From Ashinkailepas kermadecensis (taxonomy: Eukaryota; Arthropoda; Thecostraca; Neolepadidae), in assembly GCA_034440615.1 (NCBI GenBank), contig JAOTOM010004862.1:347001-411000 (forward strand): a stretch of DNA of 64,000 bases. Direction: 5' to 3'. A program made the position numbers and the translations under genes. Positions 1 through 40,144 of this stretch are shown here, in pieces. The notes below the pieces were generated by a model, which was not told where the DNA came from, searched no databases, and worked only from the letters and a program-made list of their open reading frames with translations. The first letter of the stretch is position 1. Each line of letters begins with the position of its first letter.

Positions 1-908
1 ACGCACGCACGCACGCACACGTCCGCAGTGGCGCAGTTGCCAGCCACCGTCACCAGCCGATCCCACCCATGAGGCGCCACTTCCGACGGCGCATATCGGG
101 TTCCGCACCTCAACTCTCCCCGTGCAGGGCGTGCGGAGGAAGCTCCCAGTCTGGTGCGTCTCGATAGTCGGGCAATTCGAATTTAGGATTAAAATTGACC
201 AACCGAGCGCGGACTCGTTCGTAATCGATTCCTAGCAGTATATACATATCATTTAACGGTTGGTGATCATAGCGGCCACTTTCACCATGCACCCACCTAT
301 AGTCGCAATTAGTTAGTCATGCTCATTACTTCAGTGATAGGTACGTGGGTAATATCGGCAGCCGACGGCAATTCGCGGTAGTTGGAGATACTAAAGTACT
401 CATTTAGTCGATTTCAACTAAAACATGTCTCACGCCAAAACTACTGCACGCAACCTCACAAAATTCATACGACTAATTCCCATAGAAATATCTACCAACA
501 TGCATAATTTTACAACTTGCTTACCAAACAGTGAAAGAAAACCAGCTTTCATTATTTTAGAACCTGTGCCACAAAAACTTAGTCTTTTGACCCTTCAATA
601 TTCCTCAATCGGTACATTATTCCACTCGCACCAATCTACATACGTCGGGCTGAATACCCTTCACGAGTCGGGGTTGACCTTCACGTGACCCAGGGGTAAA
701 AACATGCAAATTTCGCTGAAAGTCTTTCAACCCTTAAATATTCTCCCATCGTAATCAAAGCTATACCATTGGACTCGCCGTACCAGTCAATGTCGGGCTG
801 AACATCGTGCATGACCCACGGATGACTTCCATATGACGCAGAAGTCAAAATCCACCAAAAAATTAACTGAGCACTTTTCAGCTTAAATATGCTCCAGTCC
901 CAATAAAT
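1..908. other. Repeat-bearing left edge, no recognised gene
   Basis: It begins with an (ACGC)n run (1-20). From about 575 to 900 there are three imperfect tandem copies of a roughly 145-bp unit, marked by cttttgacccttcaatatt, ctttcaacccttaaatatt and cttttcagcttaaatat. Apart from the open frame at 110-292 I see nothing coding. Confidence 0.5.
110..292 (-). other. Unassigned 60-codon open reading frame
   Basis: The composition looks protein-like (DMYILLGIDYERVRARLV, then FNPKFELPDYRDAPDWELPP) and a possible acceptor (actatag|GT) lies just upstream. I recognise no family. It could be a terminal exon of another gene, an alternative end of the sulfotransferase-like gene, or chance. Confidence 0.2.
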
Positions 909-1141
909 CCGCCGCCAGTTCTGACTGACTGACTCAGTCAGAGAGCAGTGTGGCCCGCCGGCGGCCTCCAGTCCTGACCGACTGACTCAGTGAGAGAGCA
1001 GTGTGGCCCGCCGGCGGCCTCCAGTCCTGACTGACTCAGAGAGTAGTGTGGCCCGCCGGCGGCCTCCAGTCCTGACTGACTGACTCAGTCAGAGAGCAGT
1101 GTGCCCCGCCGGCGGCCTCCAGTCCTGACCGACTGATTGAC

Positions 1142-1165
<24 letters not shown>
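909..1165. repeat. Minisatellite, about 5 units of 45-58 bp, overlapping a stop codon
   Basis: Units contain ctgactgactcagtcagaga followed by gcagtgtggcccgccggcgg. The last unit overlaps the last codons of the sulfotransferase-like gene (1142-1165, minus). Confidence 0.85.
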
Positions 1166-8065
<6,900 letters not shown>

Positions 8066-8286
8066 GGCGCCCGTGTCCCGCTGTGGCTGAAGCTGCGCCG
8101 CCGCCTGGCTGGGGCTTCTCCAGCCGGTCAGGTGGTGGGCCTCAGACGGTTAGGTGGACTTCTGCCGTTCTGGACACGCCTAGTATGACCAGGTGGTGTT
8201 CACTCAGTACTGTCCTTACGGAGGTGTCCCGCGGTCGCTTCGCTGTCGCGAGCACGTTGGACTGCACTTGACCTGGTGTGAGTCGC

Positions 8287-8380
8287 CTGGTTAGCTCAGT
8301 GGATACAGCGCCGGCCTGCAAATGTTTCTCCGTCGTGGCACAGCAGGTCGAGTCGCTCCACTCGCTCACTGTTAACACTC
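8287..8380 (+). mobile_element. tRNA-like SINE fragment
   Basis: Contains a type 2 Pol III A-box-like ggttagctcagtgg and, about 55 bp on, a B-box-like ggtcgagtc. The intervening arms do not make a convincing tRNA, so a SINE remnant is the better reading. Confidence 0.4.
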
Positions 8381-8924
8381 CCGGCTGAGATGACCAGGCA
8401 AGTTTCGGAGCGCGGGCGCCAGGCGGTCGTGCCCGAGTATGTGGGTACGCTAAACTATTGGTTAAAATTGTGCTATAAAACTTGCATTTTTGGATCGAGA
8501 GGTTGGTTCTGGGTTAATGGAACAAACTTCGCCTAGCGTTGACTCTGCTTCTGTAAAGTCTCCCAAACAGCTCGAACCAAATTTAGGTTATAAAAAGCTT
8601 AGCACCGTCGTGAAGGCGTGCCAGCAGACTGTTGACCTATGCTGACCTGAAATAACCTTAGTGGTGACGTGCTCATCCGACCTACCCCTGATACTGCTTG
8701 TAATGTCGACCTGACGTGGTTCGATGTTGACGTAAATTTTACCTGACGTTGACCTGACATTGACTGTCTTCAGCCACACACATGGCGTCACCAGGACCGT
8801 TCACCCGGCACCCAACACCGTTCACTCGAGCCCACGCGCCGCTGGACACAGTCGGCACCACTGACCACCACCATCTCGGTCTACATCCCGGCCACACGAC
8901 GAGCCACTCAAAAAACTGCCCATC

Positions 8925-9260
8925 GCGTGAGCCGAACTGGTACAGAATGTAGCGGCCCTGTGGGGCAGGTCATCGAACTCCGACCGTACCGTCACACAAA
9001 CCGGACTGGTACAGACTGTAGCGGCCCTGTGGGGCAGGCCATTGACCCCGACCGTACCGTCACACAATTAGGACTGGTACATATTGAGATTGTAGCGGCT
9101 CTGTGGGGCAGGTCAGTGACCCCAACCGTATCGTCACATGAGCCGGACTGATGCATACCGTAGGGTTCCGTGAGGCAGGTCAACGACCCCAACCACATCA
9201 CCACATGAGTTGGACAGGCGCAAACTGCAGCAGCTCTGTGTGGCGGGTTACTAACCCAAC
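8925..9260. repeat. Minisatellite, about 66-bp units, 5 copies
   Basis: Units carry ccggactggtacagactgta, gcggccctgtggggcaggyc and accccgaccgtaccgtcaca with increasing drift to the right. Confidence 0.9.
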
Positions 9261-9639
9261 CCCGACCACATTGACCACCAGCAAAACCAACTCCCCACGC
9301 GCATCATGAAGTGTTCGTCCTCCCCAGCTCGACAAAATTTGTATTACAAGTACCACTTGGAAGCGGTTTTACTGATTCAGACCAGTTAAGCACCAATGGA
9401 AACTGATGGTTTGTCGTTCCGTTTCGGTCTAGTCACCGACCCCAGCTCCGGTAGATGGCTGCTCTCTAGCCTTGTGGTAAGCTCTGATAGGCTATGGTAG
9501 GCTGTGGTATGCTATGGTCAATAAGATCGGCTGTCATAGTAACCTTGAGGATAGGTACCCCTCTACAGATCAAGGCACTCAATTACTCGCAGATAGCCCA
9601 CTGACCAATAGAGCCACCCCACTTCATCAGAAACCTCCC

Positions 9640-9835
9640 TACTGACACACTCGCCCCACTGCTTCAGACCTGGCCCACTGCTCCGGATCAGGCCCACTGA
9701 TATAGCCCCGCTGACCAAGAAATTCGCCCCACTGTTCCAGACCTGGCCCACTGACCCAGACCAGACCCAATGATATAGCCCGGTGACCAAGAAACTCGCC
9801 CACTGATCCAGAGCCCTGCCCACTACAGATCATGT
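9640..9835. repeat. Degenerate minisatellite (ctgaccagacctggcccact type)
   Basis: Copies of gcccactg followed by atccagacc or gaccaagaaactcgcc at spacings of 18-70 bp. Confidence 0.75.
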
Positions 9836-10191
9836 TTTAATGAAAAAGTCATAGGCAGTGTAGAATACCTATTACATAGACGGTTCTTCCGCTGTGGCCA
9901 GCGCGGCACTGTTGCTACAGAACTGCATCAGAGGCAGCGCCACCACGTGGCTGCGCAACTGTAGCAGAGGCAGGGCCAACATGTCGCTGCGTAACTGCGT
10001 CACCATGTCCAACACGGGATGGCAAGCAGCTGAAGCTACTCAAGCCAACGTATAGCATATTATGCCGGCGCATTAGCACATCTCCTGACGCACACGCAGC
10101 GCTATCATCCATTTAAACCGCTTGTAATATAATCGTTGCTGTGGTATTAATGGCGTGAAATATATAACATTGTTCACAGAGTCAGACACAG

Positions 10192-10380
10192 ATGAAGGTG
10201 CCCGGCAGAGGGCTCCCAGATCTTCAATACGTGCTGGTATTACAGGAACACAATACGGAACGTGCTGGTCCGGCACGCCGCCGGCAGAACGCTGCCAGAT
10301 CTTCAATACGTGGTGCTGGTGTTACAACACAATACGGAACGTGTTGGTCCGGCACGCCGCCGTCAGAGCGCTGTTGGTCG
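10192..10380. repeat. 79-bp tandem repeat, about 2.3 copies
   Basis: cagatcttcaatacgtg and caatacggaacgtgytggtc with ggcacgccgcc recur about 79 bp apart. Confidence 0.85.
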
Positions 10381-11281
10381 GTCACTGAGGATTTCGCTGT
10401 TTCGCTCCAGCCTGACAATGCTAAATATTCTCCCCAGCTCGTCACAATTCAGCTCATCTGCTGCGACATATGCTCAGAGTAATAATACTACTGTATATAC
10501 TCTGGTAATACATTTCTTATCAAGACCAAGTACATCAGCACGCACTGCGACCAACACAAGCAAAGATCCTCAGCTACCTGTCGCAACACAGGTCAGGCTA
10601 AGATCCACGGCTGACAACATTATACCACTTGGTGGCTCTAAACAGCTTTAGCCAAGATGAAAACTGGCTGAAGCTACGATGCAAATTTAGGTTTCTTAAA
10701 ACGATGTTAATAATTCTGGTCATTGTGTTAGAATGAAATATATAATGAAAATAATGAATAAATGAAATATAATGCGTGAACAATACCTGGGGCTAGATGA
10801 GGTATTGGCCAGATTTGATCACACCATTGAAACCTGAAACTGTGGGATCCAGTCTATTCACTGATATGGCTAAAACTGAAGCCAGCGTCCTACCAACTCC
10901 GCCATCCATCCGCGATCGGCCATCTGTAAATGCCCGAAGTTCGCGGGTTCGAAGAAAGCAGCATATGCGCGACTTCAAGTACAAAAGGGAAGCACTCGTA
11001 TATGCTGTTTCACGGTTCCATCGCCCACAAGCTCAATACCACAAAAGCAGCCGGGTCACACGTATGAAATATCACAACCACAACCAACGAGGCAGCTTCT
11101 TTTCAGCGCAGCAAATGCACAACCAACGCATCACACCGGCTAGGTGGGCCAAGTAGAGGACTCTAGCGCTGGTCATGGCTCGACAGGTTCCGCCCGGCCA
11201 TGAGAACATTCGAAAACAAAATGGACTCATCAAGTCACATCAACCGTGACTACTTCACGTTATCGATAAATACTTTATAAA

Positions 11282-11311
11282 CAAAGAAGCGAATCATCAT
11301 TCGCTTCTTTG
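11282..11311. repeat. Perfect 13-bp stem hairpin
   Basis: caaagaagcgaat, loop catc, attcgcttctttg. It could be a fold-back remnant. It is followed by too few T residues to call a Pol III terminator. Confidence 0.8.
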
Positions 11312-11340
11312 AAATTGAAGAACAAAAACTAGGTTAGTCA

Positions 11341-11405
11341 TGCCAGCAGCCATGCAAGTTCGAAATCTTCCCTGCCAGCAGCCATGCAAGTTCGAAATCT
11401 TCCCG
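11341..11405. repeat. 34-bp direct tandem duplication
   Basis: gccagcagccatgcaagttc followed by gaaatcttccc occurs twice, nearly identical. Confidence 0.9.
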
Positions 11406-13012
11406 ATCATGAAATGGAATTAGAGAGGTAACCAATGGCAGGGCAATTTGACAGAAGATGAGAGAACAAAACAGAGTAGCATGAAACGAAGCAGCGCTAA
11501 TAAAACGATGTCCAGGGATTTAATGTCACCAAGGAACACGATCCAAATTTGTTCAAAGAAGGCTTCGAAAGAAATAATGAGGCGACACAACATGTGCCGA
11601 AATATACATAGAGCGGGTGTCAGAGGTTAAGAAATACAATATTACGATAAAAACGTTTCATGGTTGCCACACACCAGAAAACACTATTCGTTAATTACCA
11701 AATACAATTTTCACATATGAGAAACACGGTAGGATGGCAAATAGCTTGCACCCAATGTTTCCTGTGACATTATTTGATGCCATCTACTCAAGCTTTCAAT
11801 AAGTTAAGTCGCACAATCAAGATGCGATTTCTGCCATCTTATGTTCAATTCATCGACTTTTCTGTAATTCTTGGGACACTGCTCCGTATGACATGGCATC
11901 ATATCACAACATGATAATGCCAGGCAACTCTCACTAACATCCCGGCACGTCGATGTCTAAGCACCAGCTCACAGCACACCACGTGGGGATGCACAGTCGG
12001 AGCTTTAATTTTGACCCCTGGATTGTCGAAACTTGACTGCTTTGTGCCGATGAAATTCTGAGAACATGATTTTCTTCCTTTTTCTTAAGTCATAAACCTT
12101 TGCATTCCACTTCGGCTGATCAAAATACCAAGGGTTGGTATGTAATTTATGAAAAGGGGAGCATGATAAAAGAGATAGGAGTAAACACCAACAACAGTCT
12201 ATTAACTATCGATGCATTTGAATGCAAAAAAGACCAGCGCATCGTAACTCCCAGGCCTTGGTGATTTTGCTGGAGAGCAATAAGCTTATTTAATTTAGCC
12301 GTGAAGCAGCAAGATTCAACTTCCCAGCGTGAAAGTTGGAAGGAAAAGATGATATTACGAAGAGCATAGCGCCATGGAGGACAAAACACCAGGACGGGAC
12401 TGTGTTCAATACTGCAATCACTGTGCTTCAACACCGCACACAGGCTCAGCTCATGATATACTCATTTGTCAGCCGTACGCCATAGCCACAACATAGGCAC
12501 GCCCCCACACCACCCCCATACCACAAGCCCACCCCCAAACAAAACCTACACCACACCCACAGCCTTGGTGTAGTCGCTGAAGGTGCTGATCCTCACGGCT
12601 TGTCCAGCTGGTTGCTGAGGCCTGCGTACGCGTCAACTGCACTGGTTGTACATTCGAGTCCGTCCAGAGCTCTCCACATAGCGAAGGAGCTTCTCACATC
12701 ACCGTGAACGCGGAGTGACCACCAGCGGTGCGGCCGAACACCTTCCGGCACAGAGTACGGCAATGTCCAGCTACTATGCCAAGTTGATTGTCAAGTGTCA
12801 ACGCAAGACTTGGCCAGCCCTATCTTCACCGTAACTTGTCCACGCATGGTGTTGATGAAGTGGAACTGCAGCAACACCAAACCAGCCAGCACAATCGGTT
12901 CCGGTCGGTCCGTCTATAGTCGCTCGAGCTTCACCACAACTGCCCGACCGCCGCCATCTCGCCACGAATACTGGGACAAGTTCTGCACAGCACTTGTCCA
13001 TTCCCGCCGTAA

Positions 13013-32947
<19,935 letters not shown>

Positions 32948-35900
32948 AATCAATACGTTGGAACTGATAGCCCATGTAGCGTTTAATCTGCAACATCAGT
33001 TACCCCAACATTTGTTAGGATGTTGATCCACACCATTTGCTGAGGGAAGGGGGAAATCTGGCACGCCCTCCACACCAAACTCGAAAAGTTAGTGGCCGAT
33101 CTGATATTTTTTCTTCATTCTTGAATTGACCTTGACCTATTCTTGATGATCTCTGAGATCTTATGATCTGAGACGTCGCAGGCCTCCTACAGGAAAAATA
33201 GGCTTCTTCGGCCTAGCTCTCAACCTTGACCAAAATTTAGAATCCTAAGACCACGAGAAGCCCCGATTTTTATTCAGACATGCTCTAGATATCCTCCGCT
33301 TACAGCTAAACGCATTTTGAAGCAAAATCACGACCAAGGTCATGCTAGGTCATGTGATATTTTATATCAAAATTTCAACAGCGTCCTACGGTCACATATT
33401 GTATAGTCTTCCCGTCATATTTATGATCGAAAATGTTGTAAGGAATTCGAAACATTACTTTAAAAACCTAAAAATTGCTCTACAGGACAGCATTTGTTAG
33501 CTCATGTATTAATGCTCACATCATTGGTGGGCGGGGGGGGGCATTTGGTACCTTCTAACAAACTCGAAATTCCATCAGCTGATATCGTATCAAACGTCAA
33601 TCGATAGCTCTCAACAAGATGGATCACTGTGCGCAAGGTAGTGACTCCCGGTGTCACAGATCTAAATATTAAATAATCCTCCTTTTGGACTAGGTCATGG
33701 CTTTGGCTTAAGAATGAAATTGAGACCACGAGAAGCTCCGATTCTGATGCAGACATGTCCTGGATATTCTTTGAACACGTATGTAGACAGTCAATCTTAA
33801 GTTCATGCTACGTGAAGGGGTATTCTGGGGTTAAGTTTTAAACTTGGCCTGATGATTATATAGAACATATTTATGGGCAGGAGTGCTATGAGAAATGAAG
33901 AACACTCCCATATTAATAGTTTTTTTGGATGACAAACCTAACTTCCTCGAAAAAAATCAATTTTTCCCATTAGCTACTTTTCTAATTGAGTAATCCACTA
34001 AAAAAAAAAACACCAAAGGAATGCTCTAATAATTAATATATACTCCCACAACCCCTCTTCACCCTTCCATATTTCCAGACTAAAAATGCAACGCAGTTTT
34101 AGTTGCAGGTTGCATTAGTTTGAGAGTGAATGACTGACAAATTTATGATAGCAGTCTAGTTGTGACCATTTGGTGGCTTTGTGACGTCATTTTGGCCGAA
34201 TCATCATCCACTATATAAGTCTCAAAAAGTACCAAAACAAGGGCCAAGATGAGTCTCAGGAACACTAAAGCAATACTATCATCCCCAAATAAAATGTTGA
34301 AAAAGAAGACCACGCCAAAGCCTGAAAACGAACAAAAAGAAGAAATGTGCCATCAATATAACGCAGTGATAAATTATTCGTGAAATAGGGTAGAATATAC
34401 CACTTTTTGAACACTGAATAGACATCCTTTCCCAGGAAGTATCGACATCGTACTTGTTGATGTGAGCTTATGAAGTCACCGTGACTCCCTTTTGATAGTA
34501 CTTTGTGAATAAGCATCATGCTTATGCTCACCATTATGGATTGTGATAAACAAGCATCTCGTAAAACAATTCCAGGTACAGAGATTATATATGATTAGGT
34601 CTGCTAAACAATGCCATCTGCTTATACCATGGTATTGCAATCGTTATCATTATAATTGGTATCCATACATTAGGTGTCCCACAAATTAAACGAAATACAT
34701 GCACTTGTGAGTGCACTCTTGGCTCAACATTTAGTTTTAAGAATTGAAACGATATTTTAACTGGCGTGCGTCCATCACAAGTTTCGACATCTCACACCTA
34801 ACAAAAAACCATTATTTTAACACTGATATAACGTCTTCAAGATCTACTGTGGCGACGAGCTTCCATAAAGACACGGCTGACATGCCTGAATGTAATCCAG
34901 AAAGTGATGTGTGATTACTTCGTCGATTACTTTCAAATGAAGCGAACATCGCGCTGGAAGGGCAAACAAGATGACATTGCGACATTATTATCTCCGGACA
35001 TGAAGGGTACAAAATAAATGCGTGCACCATACGGAGTATAAGTGACGACCTGAATGGTGCAGACCCGATCGTACTGAACATTCCGTCACCGTAACTTTAG
35101 CGAGTTCGGAGCCATCGTCAAAGCAAACCGGGGGGGGGAGTTAGACGCCTTCTCTCCCCAGTAAATGTCGGGCTGAAATGTGATCATGCCATGCAACACA
35201 GGGTAGAAGAACATCACCCAGTGAGTTAGTAATATAAGACCACAAAATATCAAAAGACGAAGTGATATGACTACAAAGGTGATCATTCAATGCCAGAAAC
35301 TAAGCAGTTTTCCTTCGGCTTCAATTCCGATTCGATCTCCTTCAAATATATGTACTCCATACAGCCTACCCGGCAGCGTAATGCAACGCTGTTATCTCAG
35401 TGGGTAGAATACAAACGGTAATTGCCCAAGAATGTAAATGGAGGCCAAACAGTGGGCTGTGCTGACATATGTGCCAAGATGTTTGTTCATCACTCACATG
35501 GTCGTGCTCCCAGCCATTAGATGACCTATTACTACATTACTAAATAATCAATTGTCCACACGCCATTAAATCATGGGTTATTTTTGCACTCACATCTGTC
35601 CTCCAAAAAGTATCATCTACATGTGTATGTACATGTGTAACATGTGTACATTTATGACTATGAAAATTATTGGGAGTGGGAAGCCAATGTATGGAGGCAA
35701 TAGGTGGAGGAGAATCAGTTGGGGAGGTGGGCAACCAATAGGACTCAGATTGAGCAACTATTGTTGGGGCCCAAGACAACATTTTGGCGGTGGGGCAAGG
35801 TCTGATACAAGTACACAAAACAACACTCATGTGTACAAATGGCATACAGTAGAATACTATGGAGTGAAGCAATGCATTTTGGAGACATACTCTAAACAGC

Positions 35901-36464
35901 TTCAGTTTTCCTCTCCACTGATAGCTCAAGAACAAGCAGTTGTGTCCACAGCTGCAAGAGCAGTAACAGAATAGCAAAAAAAACTACATACCTTTCTCCA
36001 CCACACTGGCACTCCAATACACCAGATTAGCACCAACACAAAGCCTGGCATGTTAAGATTACAGCTAAACCAATACAAGGTCCCTGTCATGGAAACCATG
36101 TCAGGGTAACAATAAAACCATTATGTCCATGTGATGCTTGTAATAAAATCTGCCAGCTACAGCATGCAATGCTCATAGTTTACACACATCCACCTTCAAT
36201 TTAATGCATAGTAGTCCCAGGGATGTTACTGTATACCAGGGTTAATAGCCAAGTTTTTGTGAGACTATTTACTTTGAAGGTTTTCAGAACCACATATGAG
36301 ATCGTATCTGACTACAGTCAACTCCAAGAAGCTCGTTCCTCTACAACCAGCTCACCAGCAGAACAATGTCAATGGGGTGGGGGTGGCCTAGCATATCTGA
36401 TTGACCATTCAGCCACTGATCTGGCCTGGATCATAGAGATCAGAGATCATAGAGATTTAGTTTA
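32948..36464. other. Intergenic region upstream of ERGIC3
   Basis: No recognised exon. It holds a divergent direct repeat (agaccacgagaagc at 33249 and 33723, followed by similar text) and the second hAT-like MITE. A promoter for ERGIC3 should lie just above 32947, but I see no clear TATA or initiator. Confidence 0.5.
34364..34825. mobile_element. hAT-like MITE, copy 2
   Basis: Same orientation and ends as copy 1 (CAGTGATAAATTATTCG and CACTG), flanked by a perfect 8-bp duplication atataacg (34356-34363, 34826-34833). It is 462 bp with no coding capacity and lies between ERGIC3 and akirin. Confidence 0.9.
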
Positions 36465-38705
36465 AATCAGTGTTTACAGTGGAGGATGTGACTAATCTGC
36501 CAACCGTGAACCACAGTTCAATGACAGGTGATCAGATACACGATGCTGACTTCATTGATAGTGATATTGTTTTCAAGTATATCAGAAAAATAAAGCCAAA
36601 CAAGGCAGCAGGACCTGATGGAATTTATGCTAGGGTATTGCGGGAAGCTGAAAAGGAAGTGGCAATTCCACTTAGTATAATATTTTGTAGATCAGTTTCA
36701 CAAAATGAAATTCCTACAGATTGGAAACAGGCAAATGTAGTTCCTATTTTCAAGAAAGGAGAGAGAGGGAAAGTTGAAAACTATAGGCCAGTAAGCCTCA
36801 CATCCCTAGTCTGCAAGGTACTCGAATCAATTATCAAGGATAGAATAGTTAGTTTTCTGGAAGGAAACAGATTGATTCAAGATACTCAACATGGGTTTAG
36901 AAAAGGGTGATCGTGTCTCACAAATCTCTTGGACTTTTTTAATTTTGCTACAGAACAATTTGATCAGGGAAATCAGGTTGATGTAGCATATCTTGACTTT
37001 AGTAAGGCCTTTGACAAGGTACCCCATAGATGGTTAATGATGCAGCTTCAGGTCCATGGTATTGCAGGTAGCATCCTAAAATGGATAGAGTTGTGGCTTT
37101 CAGATAGACAGCAGAGAGTGATGCTAAATGGTACAAAGTCATCATGGCAAAATGTTCTTAGTGGAGTACCCCAGGGGTCGGTACTGGGGCCACTATTGTT
37201 CATTATATATGTGAATAGCATTGAATGTGGCCTAAGCAGTAAGGTTTTGCAATTTGCGGATGATTTGAAGATCCTTAGGGCAATAACAGGGCACAATGAG
37301 CAGGTTTTGCTGCAGAAAGACTTAGACGAGCTAGTGAAGTGGTCCGAAAAATGGCAAATGAAGTTTAATTTTGATAAGTGCAAAGTCATGCATGTAGGTA
37401 GGCAGCATATGAAGGCTCCATACTTGATGGGTGGCCAAGTACTATCTGTGACTCAGCAGGAGAAGTACTTAGGTGTTATTTTGAACACAAAATTGGGGGC
37501 ATCAGAACAGACCAAAGAAGCCAGGAAGAAGGCACTAAGAATGCTTGGGGAAATACAGAGGAATGTGCCATACAAAAGTGAGGTCATCAGGAAGCTTTAC
37601 TGTGCATATGTCAGGCCACATTTGGAATACTGTGTCCAAGCTTGGTCCCCTAGTTATGAGAAAGATTGTTGGCTTTTAGAGAGAGAGTACAAAAGAGGGC
37701 AACAAAAATGGTCAATGGTATAGGCAACCTGGCATATGAGGAAAGATTGAAGAAATTGAATGTTTTCACTTAGATATAGAAGGCTGAGAGGAGATCTCGT
37801 CGAGGTTCTTAAATTTGTTCATGGTCAGGAACAGGGATATCTCATGGAAATGTTTGAATTTAACAGAAATGATGCAATTAGAGGTCATCAATTCAAAATT
37901 AAAGCTAATCACAGCAGGACAAGGTTAAGACAGTCTTTCTTCACCAACAGGGTAGTAGAACACTGGAACCAGCTGCCAGGAACCATTGTCAGTAGCAACA
38001 CACTGAACATCTTTAAAAATGGCATAGACAATCATTATAAGAATAGGGGGCTTGTTTTTCTGTATTCCAGTGAGGGTTGATCGACAGGGAGGAGTTGGGA
38101 GTTGAGAGGAGTTTGAAATTGTTGAATGTGTTATGCAATAGCAAGTGAGTCTCTTATTAAGTCTAAACGCTTTATAAATTTATATAGGGTGTACCTAGCA
38201 GTGGATTCAGCACCTTCCTTTGGGATGTGATACTGATGAGATTGTCTATGGTAGCACAATGGGTATGATGGGAGGAGTTTGTAATTGTTGAGTGTATTAT
38301 GCAATAGCAAGTGAGTCTCTTATTAAGTCTGAATGCTTTATGAATTTGTGTGGGGTGTGCCTAGCAGTGGATTCAGCACCTTCCTTCAGGATGTGATGCT
38401 GATGAGATTGTCTATGGTGGCACGATGGGTGTGATGGGAGGAGCTTGTGATTGTTGAGGGTGTTATGCGGTAGCAAGTGAGTGGTGCTAGATAGGCTGGG
38501 ATATATAGCTTCCTAGGAACTTGGGATAAGGGATTGATTGGGGTGGGAGTATGTACATTTCTAGTACCTTTTCTAGATAGGCTTAACCCAGATGGGCCCA
38601 TGTGGCTCTTATTAAGCCTTAATACTTTATGACTTTTATGAGATCAAATAGCTGGATGCTAAATGATCATATTTTGCTTGAAGCACCCACAAACTCAAAT
38701 AACTG
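36465..38705 (+). mobile_element. 5'-truncated CR1/Jockey-type LINE with near-complete reverse transcriptase
   Basis: One frame runs 36470-38080 with a nonsense codon at 36908 and an out-of-frame patch at about 37690-37760. Reverse transcriptase motifs are clear: [33 protein letters not shown] (motif A), SGVPQGSVLGPLLF (motif B), QFADDLK (motif C) and KYLGVIL, followed by YCAYVRPHLEYC. No endonuclease domain lies upstream, so the copy is truncated. The 3' part includes 166-bp tandem repeats and ends near actcaaataactgactaaa. It is not functional as it stands. Confidence 0.92.
38117..38475. repeat. 166-bp tandem repeat in the LINE 3' region
   Basis: gttgagtgtrttatgcaata and tgggatgtgatgctgatgag recur at exactly 166-bp spacing (38121, 38287, 38453), the third copy partial. 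Confidence 0.92.
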
Positions 38706-39464
38706 ACTAAAAGAGATTGACTAGGGTTGATACAAAGATAAATTGGCACCTGATCAGAGAACACATGAGTCCAATGGGCTCTGCTAAGTGGTCACAAATA
38801 CAATGATTGTTATGTCAGCTAAAAAGCAAGGGAATGGTGCCTGGTGCACAACTGAAGAGAAAGGTGACTAAGCATGATAGGAACATGAAAGACAAGCATG
38901 TTATTGTATTGTATGTTTTATTTATTTATTATATTATCATGCTAGGTTTGGTTTTAATATTCATCCCATATTTTGACATCTTTCCCAAATTTCTAGCATA
39001 TACCTACTGCAGAATATTTCATTATTTTTTCATATTTCTGGGCCAACATCAATAAGTTGAGAATTATGCATAACTGTATCATCTCAGACATCATAAACAT
39101 GATTTTCAGTAATCATCCTGTTGCAAAAGGGTAGCTTCCAGCTCACTCCTACACTAATCACATTAGTTTCCACCTTAACCCACACCATCTTGGGGGTATT
39201 TTCGCACACACCATCCCACCCCAAAGGTGTTTCCATGATAGGTTAAAAAACAGCAGCAAGCCATGCTGCAAAATTTTTAGTGCCCTTCACTTGTTTTTTT
39301 TTGCATCTGATGTGAATGTTTGTTGAACCTCAGGTCATGCAAGGCCACTGGTCTTGCTAAGGGCAGAGTACCAATTCCAGGAATGTTTTAGGATCAATAA
39401 CTCATCTAAATGAAAATAAATGGAATTGAATTTTCCAACGTCAAACGTCTAACCAAATAGGTAC

Positions 39465-39560
39465 CATCGATTTAAAGTCAGTCACACAGCTTTAAGACTT
39501 AATAAGAGCCACAGTTGTCCATTTGGGCTAATTCTATCAATTTCAATCCCCCACCGCACA
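39465..39560 (-). mobile_element. LINE 3'-region fragment, inverted
   Basis: On the minus strand it reads gtggctcttattaagtctta with upstream tagcccaaatgg, matching 38586-38635 (gtggctcttattaagcctta). Confidence 0.7.
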
Positions 39561-40144
39561 ACCTATCATTAAAAAATATGCAGCCTGGGGCCCAAGAAAA
39601 ATCACCTTTTAACTGAAAAATTGTCCCGAACCGCTACACACCTTCACTTGTCTAGTCTGTTCCGGAAGGTTGGGCGGATGGATGGCAAGCGAACAAATGT
39701 AAACGATAGTAAACATCTCAGATGCGGCATAAATGAAGTGTTGATAGTGCTAGAATCCATCTATAGCGTTTACTGTATATACTAAAATGTACTTACGCAA
39801 CCAAAACATACATGTTTAGTAATATAGCGGCATCAATTATACCTTAATTGCAGGTTTGTGAGTTATTCATAGCACAGTACTTCCCTATGGGCATTTGACA
39901 CTGCGTAAGTTTCATCTTAACCTTTTTCACATCACAAAAAGGAAAGATGCTCAAGTGTCTCACAAAAACGAAGGTCATAGTGAAATAATATTTGATTAAT
40001 TCCGGAAAAGGAGCCAATAAATTATTCCAAATATATCATGGACGCGTAATTTTCAAAATTGCATGACACAGGTAGTAAAATAATACCACAGTTCTCTAAA
40101 TACAATTTTGGAAAAAATATCGGATTCAATTCTCCGGAAATCCC

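Larger units (their letters stand above)
8066..13012. other. Intergenic region between the sulfotransferase-like gene and ERGIC3
   Basis: No coding exon was recognised. It holds a tRNA-like/SINE fragment near 8287, three minisatellites (8925-9260, 9640-9835, 10192-10380), a perfect hairpin at 11282-11311 and a 34-bp tandem duplication at 11341-11405. The part from about 11400 to 12780 is mostly unique-looking. No clear AATAAA was found for ERGIC3 just below 13013. Confidence 0.6.

Noticed and set aside
35573..35974. 133-codon plus-strand frame
   Set aside because: No homology, no splice context and composition like the surrounding AT-rich intergenic DNA.
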